DNA of 64,000 bases, taken from assembly GCA_016858145.1 (NCBI GenBank), contig JAEHOE010000146.1:124001-188000 (forward strand), written 5' to 3'. The notes beneath the pieces were generated by a model, which did no database searches, was not told the DNA's origin, and worked only from the letters and a program-made list of their open reading frames with translations. The stretch is from Edaphochlamys debaryana (lineage: Eukaryota; Chlorophyta; Chlorophyceae; Chlamydomonadales). This document shows positions 21,177 through 32,389 of this stretch, piece after piece (the first letter of the stretch is position 1; every line of letters starts with the position of its first letter). The translations under genes were made by a program, and so were the position numbers.

Positions 21177-24100
21177 ATGGAATCGTTACTGGCAAGGGCA
21201 GCGAGCGAAACGTGGTGGGCAGAGCCGGCAGGCCGAACAGAACGAGGTTATGTGGTAGTGAGCGACAGCGATAGCAGCAACGCGGAGGAGGTCGCCGCAG
21301 AGTCCAGCGAGAGCAGAGAGAGCAGCGGCAGTGACAGCGAATGGCATCCGACGGCGGCGAACGAAGCGGACAGGCGCGAAGCGAACCGGCAGGCGTCAAC
21401 CAGCGGTCAAGAGGCAGCGGACAGTGCCGCGGCGGGGCCCAGCCAGCCGCGAAACCGGGGCGGCGGTGGACGATTGCAGTCGCGCGGACGCGGCCGACAG
21501 AGAGACCGCGAAGCGCAGCGCCGGGCGGCCAGCGCGGCCTGTAACAAGCGGCGTAGGGAACGTGAAACGGGCGAGCAAAAAGAGGAGCGGTTGGCCGCAA
21601 AGCGGGAGCAACAAGCAGTGGCACGCGAGCGGGAGCGTGAGGCGGCGTCCACGGACGACGGAGACGGCCGGGCGGAAGCCGGCCGTGCACGGTGGGAGCA
21701 ACGACGGCAGCGACTTGGTGCGGCGGTGGAGGATTTGGAGCTCGAACGTATGCGGCTCAACGCGGTCCGTAACGAGCGGCGGCGACAGCAACGAGCTGCG
21801 GAGACGGAGGAGCAGAAACGGCAGCGCCTGGAGCGGGAGCGCCAGCAACGAGCAGCGGAAACAGAGGAGCAGAAACGGCAGCGCCGGGAGCGACGTGGCC
21901 AGCGACGAGCTGCGGAAACGGAGGGGGAGAAGCGGCAGCGGCTGGAGCGGCAGCGACAGCAACGAGCAGCGGAAACGGTGGAGGAAAGGAACCAGCGGCT
22001 GGCGCTGGAGAACACACGGCGCCGGCAGCGACGGCTGTTAGAGGCGCCCGAGCAAACGGCGGCGCGCCGCGCGCTCCGCGCAGCCGCGCAGCTGCCGTTA
22101 GCGGCCGCGACGCCGGCGCAACATGCCGAACTGCAGCGACATGCGCAGAACGTTCTCCGACGCGCGCAGCTGCGTCGCGCGGCACTCGGGGTAAGCGCAA
22201 GCCGCCGGCGGGGCGTTGTATACCCAAGAAGGTGCAGCTAACCCCGGCCTTCCTCGCAGAACGCCGCCGACGCGGAGGCTGGGGTAGGCCAAGAACCCGA
22301 CGACACGCCGGCCCCCGGCGACGCCGACGACCCCGCCAAGCCGACACGTACAGTGGCGGGCGATATGCTCGACGCCTGTCGCTGGCCATACCGTCGGGAG
22401 AATGAACCTGAGACCTGCTGCACGGCCGCATACCTGACGGATAACCTCTTTGGGTGGCGGTCGAGCATCAACGACTATCCGCCTGGCGAGAGCATGCCAG
22501 GGATACCGCTGGAGGTGCAGATGGACGCGGCCTACAAGATGGCGGACTACGTTCGGACGCACATGCCATCCAGGGTGTGTGCCTGCTGTTCGTGCATGAA
22601 GTCCGAGGCGGATGCGAAGTGGGTCCGCCTATCGGACGTGCCCAACGTGCAGCTTCTGCGGGCAGACATCGCGAGCACGCTTGCGGTGCTGCGACCAGCG
22701 CACGTAGTGGCCTGGCTGCCGTGCTCGACCGTGACAGTCGGCGGCGAGGTGGTGCCGGAGCCAGCGCCGACCCCGCCGCCGTTGCCGGTGGGATTCCGGC
22801 AGGCCTGGCTGGAGCCGAGACGAAGGACGAGAGCAGAGCCATTGCCGCGGGCGTCGCCGGCGGCCGAGCAACCAGCTATGGTGAACGGGGTGCTCCAGAC
22901 GGGCGCGTATGGATTCGACCCCGCTGCTCAGCAGGCCGCCGACGACACGGCAGCCGCGGCGGGCGTGCCCCTCGACGCGCCCGAGGATGCCACCCCCGCT
23001 GCGGTCGCTGGCGCCTCGACCACCGACGGCGCCGACGAGGCGGCCGCCGAGGCCGTGGAGGCTGACGTGGGCGCGCCGGCAGAGGAACCGGAAATGCCCG
23101 ACACCGTCGCGGCGAGGTCATTGGAGACGTTCGGGCCGCGGGCCGACCGTCTGCCACGTCCCGACACGACCGATCCGTCTCAGTACCTGGCGGCGTTCTG
23201 CCTTCGAGTCGACGAGGCCGCCGACTCGCCCAACCGCACGGCTCGCCGCACGGAGGAGGGCCTGGAGCTGGCGATGTGCAACACGTGCCTCGCGGGGCTT
23301 GAAGGTGCGTCCAGGGTAGCGTGCAGCACCTGGGTGGTCCTGTTGCGAAGCGGAAGTGATATGATGCCTGTTGCTTGTTGTGGCTGCAGGAGGACGAATC
23401 CCGGCCTTCTGCTTGGCCCGGCTCGACGGCGGCGATGTGCCTGCCCACCTGCCGCCGCTGACCATGATGGAGCGGCACGTGCTGGGCATGGGCCGTGTGC
23501 AGCAGCATATCTACCCCGTCCGGGTGCCGTACATGCCTCGAGAGGTCCAGCCGCGCACCGTCACCGTCCACGGCATTGCCATCGCCAACCCGCCGTTCGA
23601 GCACTTGGTGCAAGCCATCCCGCGGTCTCCCGATGATCTCGGCGACACCATCACGATCGTCCCCATCGACGCCGTGGTGGACGCAGATCACATGGTCCGT
23701 CAGCTGCAGCGCGCAACGCCGCTTACGGTGCGGACGTCGGCGATCGTGGCCTGGGTCGCATTCCTCCGCGAGTGCAACGACCACCTCCCCATCGACGAAG
23801 ACGCCCTGCGAGAATGGCGGGAGCAGCACGAGGACGGCAGCATCCCGCGGTGCCTGTTGCGGGAGGCGGTCGCCACACGAGATCCCGAGGTCGCGCGTAT
23901 GCTTCGCGAGGTCTTCCTCCGCGGCCGTGACGGCGCAGACCCCGTACGTCAAGAGCCCCCGCCGGCGCCAACTACGGCGGCGGTGGCGACGGCGGCGGCG
24001 GCGACGGCGGCGGCGGCGGCGGCGGCGACGACGGCGACGGCGGTGGCGACGGCGGCGACGGCGGCGGCGACGGCGGCGGCGACGGCGGCGGCGATGGCGG

Positions 24101-27100
24101 CGGCGACTACGGCGGCGGCGGCGACCGGCACGGACGGACAGTTGAGGACGGAGGTGGGCGATGGGGGACAGCCTGCGCCCGGCGGTCAGCCTAGAACAGG
24201 CAACACGCTGGCGGTGGGCATTGTCGCCACGGACGGCGCTGCCGGCGGTGCCGCCGGCGAGGTGCCGAGACCGGGTCAGCTGCCGGCCTGGCTAACGGAT
24301 GCACAGATCGTCGATCTGGAACTTGTGCTTCCGGAGCAAGAGGCACGAGACAGCCCCAGCGATGCGACGACGGCAACGTTGCCTGCCAATCGCGAGCGGG
24401 AACTGCGCAGGGAGCGTCGGCTGGTGGTCGTGACTGCATCCGGCGGCAAACACGGCCAGGTGAGGAGGGGGGAGCTTGGGGAAGCGAGGTCAGCGGGAAC
24501 ACACAAGTCGACGTGTGGGGAAGCACACAGCTGTCGTTGCGTTCCCCTAGGTCGCTGTAGGTTGCTGGCTGTGGGCTCTGAACTCCAGTGCATCTGAACA
24601 GTGTCCGCCCGCTGACCCGAATAGATCCTGGACACACGCGACGCCGACGTGTTGGCGGCAACCTTCTGCACTGCCTTCCCCCACTACAAGGGCGGGATGC
24701 GGCCCATGGGTGCCAGCAACGCCGGCCTGTTCAAGCACGTCATGGAGCGCGTGCCACGAGAGCAATTCAGCGGCAACTACCCCCTCGTGGCGTACATGAT
24801 GGACGTCCACAACAAGGACGCGACGGCGACGCAGACGTTCGTGACCGCGCGCACCTCCCGTCGCGACGTCGAGGCTGTGGGCGCCGTCCCCCGCGACGTC
24901 GTAAAGGCCATGGCGGCGGTGCTGGCGATGCCGCGCAACGACCCAGACCAGCGCGCTCTGCTGCAGTCGTCGTCGCCCTTCGTGCAGGCGCTGGTCGCCA
25001 CCATGCGGCGCACGTCGGCGAGGATGGACTTGACCGAGGCGTTCTACGGCGCCGCCCAGGGATCCATGCGTGCAGGCACAGCGGCCCTGGGCGCGCCGGC
25101 GCTGATGTTCAACGTCAACCCTTCCGACTTGCACAGCCAGGCGGCCTACATCGCTAGCGGGGGCGTACTGGAGGTCGGCGACGACGGTGCGCCTCTGCGG
25201 CCAACGACCGACATGGAGCGGTGGCGGCGGGTTCGCGACAACCCGCACGCCTGCGCCGAGTTGCTGCAGACCGTCAAGGAGGCCCTGCTCGACGTGCTCT
25301 TCGGCTTCAAGCCAGGTCAGCAAACGCAGTCCGACCCGGCCTGCTTCTGCAGCATCGTGTTCGCGGTTGCGGTCAAGGTGGAGCAGAACGGCCGAGTGGC
25401 GCTGCACCTTCATGGCCTGGCCTACGTGGGCGCGCTGGCGCCCGACCGCCTGAAGGCCATGTTCGAGGGCCAGAACTGCCGCGCCCTCGCCATTGCGCAC
25501 GCGCTGTGCGCCATGTGGTACCCGGAGCCGTACTACGACCCCAAGCTCCCGACCACCGCGGCGCTCGTGTACCGCGACCCGGCAGACCGAGCGACGTTCG
25601 GTGCGTCGCCGGACGCCCCAACACCGGCGCCTGCGTGCGACCGTGACGCCCCGCCCGCGGCGTGCGACTTCACCCGCGTGGCCGATCCGCGGCTCCCGCC
25701 GCGGCTTCGCGTTGCCCGGTGCACGTGCCACATCGCGACGGCCATGTCTGGATCTGGGACCCACAAGCACCGGCGGTCTACCTGCGCCCGCCATGGCTGC
25801 ACCGGCGTCGACGGCGACTGCAGCATGGTGTACCCCCGACACGTACGTGCAACGTTTGCGTGGGTGGGCATCACCGGCCTGTTTGTGTTGGCGCGGCTGG
25901 GGCCGTACATTGTCGCGCACTGCCCCGCCGTCACTGCCGCATTCGGCTGCAACAACAACTTCGTGTTGAGCGGCGAAGTGGACCGCGACTACACGCCCGA
26001 GGTCGTGGCGGAGCTGGCCAAGCCCGACGCCGAGCAAGACGCCGACGTGCTGGCCAAGGTGCGCCTCCCGGCGTGGATGCACGCAATGCTGCAGTCGTAC
26101 TACGCCGCCAAGTACGTGACCAAGGCGTCGCCGCCCAGCCAGGTCGCGGAGTTCATGCAGGCCTTGTCGATCACCAAGAACTTCCTCGAGTCGCCGCTGG
26201 GCACACGCGGCGCAAGTGCAGAGAACGCCCGTCGGGGCATCGGCAACCTCATGTCCGCCGTGCACCGCCTCACATCCACGCTCGTCATCGGCATGCCCAT
26301 GGCCGCCTTCGTCCTCGCTGGACACAAGACGTGGACGACGACGTTCGAGGTGTGCATCCACGCGCACCCGCCCTTCTCCGCCGTCGCCCTGGACGCCGTC
26401 GGCGACGTCGGCGCCATCGACGACCTCGCTCAGACGCTACTGGTCCTTCCGGAGGATGGCGACGGAGAGGCCGCGGCGGTCACACCCCTCACGCACTACA
26501 TGCAGCGAGGTCCGGAGCTCCACGGCGCTGACTGCAGTCCCTTTGCGCTGGCGATGTCCTATACCGTGGAACGCCTGCCCGCCGGCAGACACCCGGACAT
26601 GCTGCCGCGGGAGCGCGTCGGGCGGGGGCGCGCCAAGCGCGCGCGGCGGGGGCCAGGCCCCACCGCTCCAGCGGCACAGGCGGCGGCCGCCGGCACCCGA
26701 GAGGGCACTCCCGACGCGGACGAGGGTTCGGACGTTGCCATGGAAGAGGTGAGCTCGGTGCGTGTGTGCGGGGCCAACCTGTGCGTGCTCGCAATCCTGA
26801 CACCTCCTGGCCTGTGTGCATGACAGGCATCGGCGGAGCCGGACGCCGACGCCGGCGACGACGGTCACCAAGACGGCGCTGACGACGAGCCGGAGGACAT
26901 GGACGCCGAGGCTCCCGCGACTGCGGACATCGCCGACCCTCAGGTACGCGATCCGTGTTTCAATCGGAGCAGAGCACTCCTACGCCCCGTTCGCACGGCC
27001 GCCGCGTTTGTAACCCACCGCGATCGCCGCCTCCCGCCTTGCAGGCAGCCGCGGCCGACCCCGCCGACCCCGCCGACCGGGAAGCAGTGCACCGGCAAGC

Positions 27101-30100
27101 TGGACGAACTCGCGCCCCTCCCTGGGTCGCCTTCCACCCGGATCACCCGCTGTACCTCACGCACGCCCACAAGCGCCGGAAGACGCCCGCCTACCCACGC
27201 CTGCTCGGCTCCGTCCCGCGGCGGCCTCCGTTGGATGACCAGGACGGCGACGCGGCTCGGAAGTATTACGCATTCGTGCTGGGCACCTTCAAGGCGTTCA
27301 CGCAGGACCCCGTGCCGTCGGGGATGACGCTCTACGAAGCGTACCTGGACTGGAAGGACAACATCTTGCCGCGCGTGACGACCGACTATCGCGAGTGCGT
27401 CCTCAAGTACCTTGACAACGTAGAGAACGAGCACCTGTGCCGAGACCACGCGCGCGAGGAGTACAACCGCCTCAGGCGAGTCGCGCGTGAGCGCCGCCGA
27501 GTCAACGCCGGCGACGACGACACCGACGGCAACGACGACGGCGACGGCTCTGGGGATGAACGTGCGCCTCTCGTGCGACGCGGCCGAGACGGCAGCGACG
27601 GCGAGGACGGCGGTTACGGCGCCGGCAGCGGCAGCGATCTGGAGGCGGCGGACGAGGACATACAAGCAGCCTTGGCGCTCGAGACGGGCCTCCCTACGGG
27701 GCTCGCGCGGGACATGGACCTATCCGCCCGACCGTTGGACATCATGTTCCCTCGCAACGACGGCGGCAGCACGTATGCGTACCACGCCGCCGACGCGGCG
27801 GTCCCGGACGTCCTGGGCGTCCCCGACGGGCCCCGCGAGCCGCTGAAGTTCGTGCTTAAGGGCTCGGCCAGCGTGCGCGCGTCGCTGAAACAGGCGGCCT
27901 CCGAGCTTCAGAAATTCGAGGCGGGCGGCGACGCGGCGGCCGCGCACCTCGATCAGCCCATGGCGGCCGGAGGAGGTCGGGGAGCCGCCGGGGACCACGG
28001 CGAGGACGGAGCAGCTGACGCCGGCGGCGCCGGACCCAGCGGCCGCGGTCTGGGAGGTCGCGGCGCTGCTGGTGCCGGCGGTGGCGGCGGGCATGGACCG
28101 TCCCGGTGGCGAGCGGAGATCAAGCGGCGTGGCCACGCGGTCACCGTCGTCCTCACGTGCCCACGTGACGCGAACGGACGGGCGGTGCAGCGCGAAGTCC
28201 CCGCGGGCGACACGCCGCCACTAGTCAAGCTTGCTCAACCGCCGAGCATCGAGGACACCGTGCAGCTCTTCACCCTCGCCGTCGACCAGGCGGTGCCTTT
28301 CATGCTCCTCGCGCGCCACTTTGACCAGTGCCTGCAGCACAAGCGCGACAAAACGTCGTGCGTCGCCACGCCGCCGCGAATCATGGTCGTTGGCAGCGCG
28401 GGTTTCGGCAAGAGCCGCTTCGTCCACGCCCTCAACTGGTACACCTTCCAGCATGGGCACGCCGACTGGGCGGCGATGGCGGCATTCTCGTGGTCCGCCG
28501 CCCTCGCCTTCACCAACTCCACGCGACGCTCGCTGTCTACCCATGCCACCTTCCAGCTGATGACGCCGGGCAGCCGTCTGAAGACAGGCCAGGACGCGCA
28601 ACGTCTGGTGAGTGTTCCACGAGCGCGGCATGGGCCATGCGCGTAGGCAGGTCGTTGTGCTGTACGAGATGCAGTCGCTGTCTTGCTCACTCGCGCTCCG
28701 GTCCGCTGCCGCAGGTGCGCTTGTACATCGGCGACGGGTGCCTGGTGCTCGATGAGGTCGGCTACAACAGCCTCGAGCACCTGGGCGCGTGCCAGGCATC
28801 GTGTGAGCGCAACCTGAGATGGCCCGCGCACGTCGACCCAAATGCCCCGGGCGCACAGGCCTTCCGAGGCCGGCCGTTTGCGCTCGTCGGCGACGTGTAC
28901 CAGCACGTACAGCCCAACGGCACCGCCGTATACCGCTGGGCCCACCGCCGCGAGCGCGACCCCGACTTCACGCCCGCGAACTTCCTGCCGAAGCCGGCGC
29001 CCGGGCTGGACCCCACCGCCGGCGCCCCAGGACCCGCCGACGACCCCGGCGGGCCCGGGCCCTCGACGGGCGCCGCCACCAACCCGGCGGGGGACGGCAC
29101 GCACGACGCCAGCAGCTCGTCGGACGACGCAACCTTCGTCGACGGCGCCGGCAAGTCGCACCGCCTCACGCGACGGCGCCGCAAGCTCGGCGTCCGCGGC
29201 GCGCCCTCCAAGAACGCGTGCGCCGGCTTCGAGCTGTACCGCTCCGTGCAAGATGTCTTCATGCTGTCCAAGCCGCAGCGCCAGACGGACACGCCCGGCG
29301 GGCGCGAGCTGGTCAAGTATGCCGGCTACTTCAACGGCACCACCGCCCCCTCGTGGCACGAGATGGTCGACTTCGTCACCAAGCTCAACGCGCGCGCCAT
29401 CCCCGACCTCGCGACCATCGCCCACGAACACCCGCGAGTGGTGCTTCAGCGCCACGAGCCGCGGCATACCATCAACACCGCCATCATCAAGCGGGAGGCC
29501 GCGCTCGCCGGTAAGCGGCTGGTGTGCTGGAACGCCGAGCACTCGGCCGCGGCCAAGCGGGGCCAGGGCCGACCGCGACCGCTGAGCAACACCGACCGCG
29601 TCTGCGCGCTGACCGCCCCGGACAAGTCGGCGGACCACCTCACCGCCGACACGTGGTACTTTGAGGGGGCGCTGTTCGCCCTCACGCACACGACCGGCAG
29701 TGACGCTGGCGCGTGCCGGAACAACCTGGTCCGCGCCGTGGGCCTGGTCACCGACGAGCGCGAGGCCAACGACGACGGCCAGGGCCCGCACTGGCGCCTC
29801 AAGTACCTGCCCAAGGCCGTCTTGGTGGTCCCAATCAACGCCGCTGTGCCAGCCGACGTGCTGTCCGGCAAGGACGGGTTCGAGGGCCTGCAGGAGCCGC
29901 TGGCGTTCCCCGTCCTCCCCACCAAGACCCGCACCGCCTTCGAGGTCTGCACCCTGCGGCGGCAGCGTCACGTCGACCCGGCGGACGCCGGCCCGGCGGG
30001 AGCGGCGGGCGGGGCAGCGGACGACGCGGGTGCCGCCGCGGCCGACGACGGCCACGACGCCGACGACGAGGGCGACGGCACCACACGGGCGAGCACCATC

Positions 30101-30556
30101 AAGGTGCACCGCACCAACCTCCCGCTCGGCGACGCATACGCCGTCACGGACTACTTCATCCAGGGCTCCAGCTTTGGCAAGGCGAGGTGGGTGGTGGACC
30201 TCCTGCCGCCCAGCGGGCACATCGAGCGGGCCTGCTTGTACGTCATCCTCACGCGCTATGGCTCGATGGACGACGTGCGTCTGCTGCGGCCGCTGTACCC
30301 AGCGGGGAACACACACTGGCGAGACATCATTGTCCGCGCCTTCATGCGCGCCGCGCACGTGCGAAAGGACCTGCGGGCCGAGCGACGGCTGCTGCTCCGC
30401 GGGGCTGCGGCGACGAAGCTGCGTCACGCAGAGGTGTTCCTCGAGGCGGAGTCGCTGGTGGCGACACGTGAGGCCGACGCCCTCGAGGCGGCGGGCTTAG
30501 TGCCCGAGGTCGCCGGCAACCGTGCAGCCCGCCACGGCGGCGGTGCCGCCGCCTGA
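21177..30556 (+). CDS. Helitron RepHel: HUH replication initiator fused to PIF1-like helicase, 7 exons
   Basis: Exons: 21177-22190, 22260-23304, 23390-24459, 24625-26748, 26827-26943, 27045-28607, 28715-30556; 2,924 aa with no stop or frameshift. Exon 1 encodes an acidic start and a charged coiled-coil region with four 19-aa repeats (RAAETEEQKRQRLERERQQ type). Exons 2-3 hold a Cys-containing segment (CACCSCMKSEADAKWVRLSD) and a region ending LPPLTMMERHVLG, as seen ahead of Rep in many Helitron proteins. The Rep domain is in exon 4: HLHGL near residue 1304 and YAAKYVTK near 1535, the paired tyrosines that cut and join DNA. The helicase is in exons 6-7: Walker A GSAGFGKS near 2240, Walker B LVLDEVG near 2321, then ALVGDVYQHVQ and the C-terminal GSSFGKARWVVDL. 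The enzyme should nick, unwind and transfer a single DNA strand during rolling-circle transposition. The GTG six bases before the chosen ATG is not needed. Confidence 0.92.
21786..22013 (+). repeat. Four 57-bp in-frame repeats in the Helitron gene
   Basis: Units start at 21786, 21843, 21900 and 21957 with CAGC(A/G)ACGAGC and encode about 19 residues each, rich in Arg, Gln and Glu. They predict a long charged helix or coiled coil in the N-terminal part of the RepHel protein. Confidence 0.85.
23973..24124 (+). repeat. GGC/GAC-type microsatellite inside the Helitron gene
   Basis: About 150 bases of GCGGCGGCGACG-like units encode an Ala/Thr-only run in exon 3. The reverse and shifted frames are open too, as expected for simple repeats. 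It probably forms a flexible linker between the N-terminal and Rep regions. Confidence 0.85.
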
Positions 30557-30621
30557 GGCCCGGGCGACGGGCCACAAAGTCGCGGCAGCCGCGGGCTGCG
30601 CGCGCACACGGCCCGGGGGTC

Positions 30622-30650
30622 ACGTCGGCTTGGGTTGCCACCACCGACGT
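30622..30650. repeat. Hairpin repeat, copy 1, after the Helitron stop
   Basis: ACGTCGG and CCGACGT form a 7-bp stem around GGGTTGCCACCA. The same sequence with two changes recurs at 30856-30882. Such a motif just after a Helitron gene may belong to its 3' subterminal region. Confidence 0.6.
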
Positions 30651-30855
30651 CGACACACTCCCAGCCAAACTACGGAGGTACTTTGCGGCTGCTGGCGCCG
30701 GCAGGTGTGCGGGGAAGGGGAGGGTCGATGCATTGGTACTTCGGCTCCACCGCTCCTTGCTGTCGGCCCCCAGACGCATACCCTCGCCCCTCTCGGGCCC
30801 CGGCCCGCCCGCCAGCGCGCTGCGCCTCCAACCGCGAGACTGACCGAGCTGGGCG

Positions 30856-30882
30856 CGTCGGCCTGGGTTGCCACCACCGACG
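30856..30882. repeat. Hairpin repeat, copy 2
   Basis: CGTCGG/CCGACG stem around the same GGGTTGCCACCA loop as at 30622-30650, about 230 bases away. No CTRR directly follows. Confidence 0.6.
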
Positions 30883-31126
30883 TTCAAGCCTTGCTCGCAC
30901 TCGCGGACAACGGACACGCAGGGACCGTCAGGTATGACACCGCCGGCTCTTACACACACTCGCCGAGCGACTCGCCCGGCAGCCAACGGCGCCACCCTCG
31001 CCTGCGTCTCCCGCAGGTCGGCGGCACGCCATCTCGCCGCCCCGCCGACCTGCCTACCACTCCTCCGCACGCGACCCCGTGCGCCCTGCGTGTCCAACCT
31101 CCCCTTCATCACGACCAAGGCCGACG

Positions 31127-31238
31127 ACCCCGGCGAGCGGGTACGGCTCGTCGGGCGAGGTCCCCGTGCGCGGTGCAGCCGCTGCCGTTGCGCTCGCGCG
31201 CAGCGGCGCGGCCGCGGGTTCGACTCCCGCAACGGGGT
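31127..31238 (+). other. tRNA-like fold, possibly a tRNA-derived SINE fragment
   Basis: The stretch has an exact B-box-like GGTTCGACTCC inside a perfect T-arm (GCGGG-TTCGACT-CCCGC), a GAGC/GCTC D-arm-like stem and ACCCCG/CGGGGT ends. The middle is too long and the expected anticodon loop lacks the invariant U before the anticodon, so a working tRNA gene is unlikely. Confidence 0.25.
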
Positions 31239-31327
31239 GAGTTCCGCCCTGCATTCCCGCCGACCGCGACAGTGGGCATGACGGCGACTACGTGGGCAGG
31301 CGCATGCATCACAGCCCGTGTCGCCGA

Positions 31328-31486
31328 CCTCCCTTCACCCTGGGCGCAAGCAACATCGCGACCCTCCTCCCTGCCCTCTATCTCGAGCAGCCTCTCCCTC
31401 TCTCGCAATCGCGTCCCTCGTCACGGCCCATACCAAACCTCCCGTCACCCTGGTCGCGAGCAACGCAGCAACCTCGCGCCCCTCCT
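31328..31486. repeat. Imperfect direct repeat, C-rich
   Basis: CCTCCCTTCACCCTGGGCGC... (31328-31370) is repeated as CCTCCCGTCACCCTGGTCGC... (31438-31486) about 110 bases later with some indels. Confidence 0.5.
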
Positions 31487-32313
31487 CCCCTCCCGCGACC
31501 TCCCTGCCCTCCTGGCGGGCAGCCTCGCCATCAACCCTCCTCCTCTACCGCGACCTCCCAGCCTTTCCTGCACCTGGCCTGGTCTTCGCGCCCATGCACG
31601 CGCGCGCGAGTCCCCACGGCACCCGCCACCCACCACTGGCTGCTGACCGCCCGCCCTCCCTCGCTAGCTGGCCTCCCGCGATTAACGGAGCTACGGTCCC
31701 CCTCGGGCCTCCAGCCCATGTCGGACATAGCCAGCGTCGATTCATCAGGACAACAGGCGCTTGAGTGCGGGAGCTATGGGCCAGGCAAGCGTCCATTCCT
31801 GCTCAGCATCTCCTCCGTCAGCTGCCCTCCGCCAACGCCGCTGTCGCTTGGTCCGCAGCGCATCGACGCCGCTTGCTTGCGGGGCGCCATGAGGTGTCTC
31901 CGGACGGTTGGTGGCCAGCGGGCGTCAAGGGGCCCTGCAGGCGGAGCGAGGCGCGGGGGAGCCCCGCACGGGACACGCACGTGTGTGTCCACTGAACCGT
32001 CGCTTAGTGATTGCGGCGTAACCTCTCGGGCAGCTACGATACAGGCAGAAGCGCGTCCCACACTGACACATGTGGTCCCGGCTGTGCTTGAGCTGCGCAT
32101 AATATGGGGGGGCGGGCAGCCCGTTTACGAACCTCGAAGTCCGAGGCGGCAGTACTACCGTGAAGAAGAAGAAGAAACATCGGACGTATCCGTATGATGT
32201 CTGCGTCGCAGACCTTGAGCACGCCGTTACATCTTTCTTAGCTATTGCTATGTACACATAGTGCCGGGGCTGCAGCGCTTGATGCTGCGAAGCGCATTTT
32301 GGCGGCATTAACG

Positions 32314-32352
32314 TGACGCGACCCCCTGACGCGACCCCCGCCGACGCGACCC
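32314..32352. repeat. Three short tandem GACGCGACCC units
   Basis: TGACGCGACCCCC, TGACGCGACCCCCGC and CGACGCGACCC follow one another about 40 bases before the FMO copy A start codon. Confidence 0.6.
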
Positions 32353-32389
32353 AGAGGGTTCATGCGCCTACCAGCAACAGCCACTTGAT

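Larger units (their letters stand above)
21177..30556 (+). mobile_element. Autonomous Helitron (coding part; termini not resolved)
   Basis: The interval is the RepHel gene of a rolling-circle Helitron transposon. Identity rests on the HUH endonuclease motif (HLHGL), a two-tyrosine motif (YAAKYVTK) and a complete SF1/PIF1-type helicase in one protein. The true element extends on both sides. Expected ends are 5'-TC and 3'-CTRR preceded by a hairpin, inserted between A and T, without target duplication. None could be pinned down by eye; candidate subterminal hairpins lie at 30622-30650 and 30856-30882. Its intact reading frame suggests recent activity. Confidence 0.9.
30557..32389. other. Helitron 3' flank and FMO copy A 5' flank
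   Basis: No exon recognised. It holds paired short hairpins, a tRNA-like fold and small direct repeats (listed separately). The Helitron 3' end is expected somewhere in this interval. Confidence 0.45.

Noticed and set aside
23973..24124. GGC/GAC repeat as a CRISPR-like or regulatory array
   Set aside because: It is a simple microsatellite inside a coding exon, without spacers.
24547..30427. Long antisense open frames (606 and 730 codons) over the Helitron gene
   Set aside because: They are mirror frames of a GC-rich coding region. All conserved motifs (HUH, Tyr pair, Walker A/B) are on the plus strand.
31127..31238. Functional tRNA gene
   Set aside because: T-arm and D-arm fit but the anticodon loop lacks the invariant U and the variable part is far too long. 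Kept only as a tRNA-like element.
20757..32361. GGGTTCATG at both sides of the Helitron as a target duplication
   Set aside because: Helitrons do not make target duplications, and a 9-base match over 11 kb can be chance.
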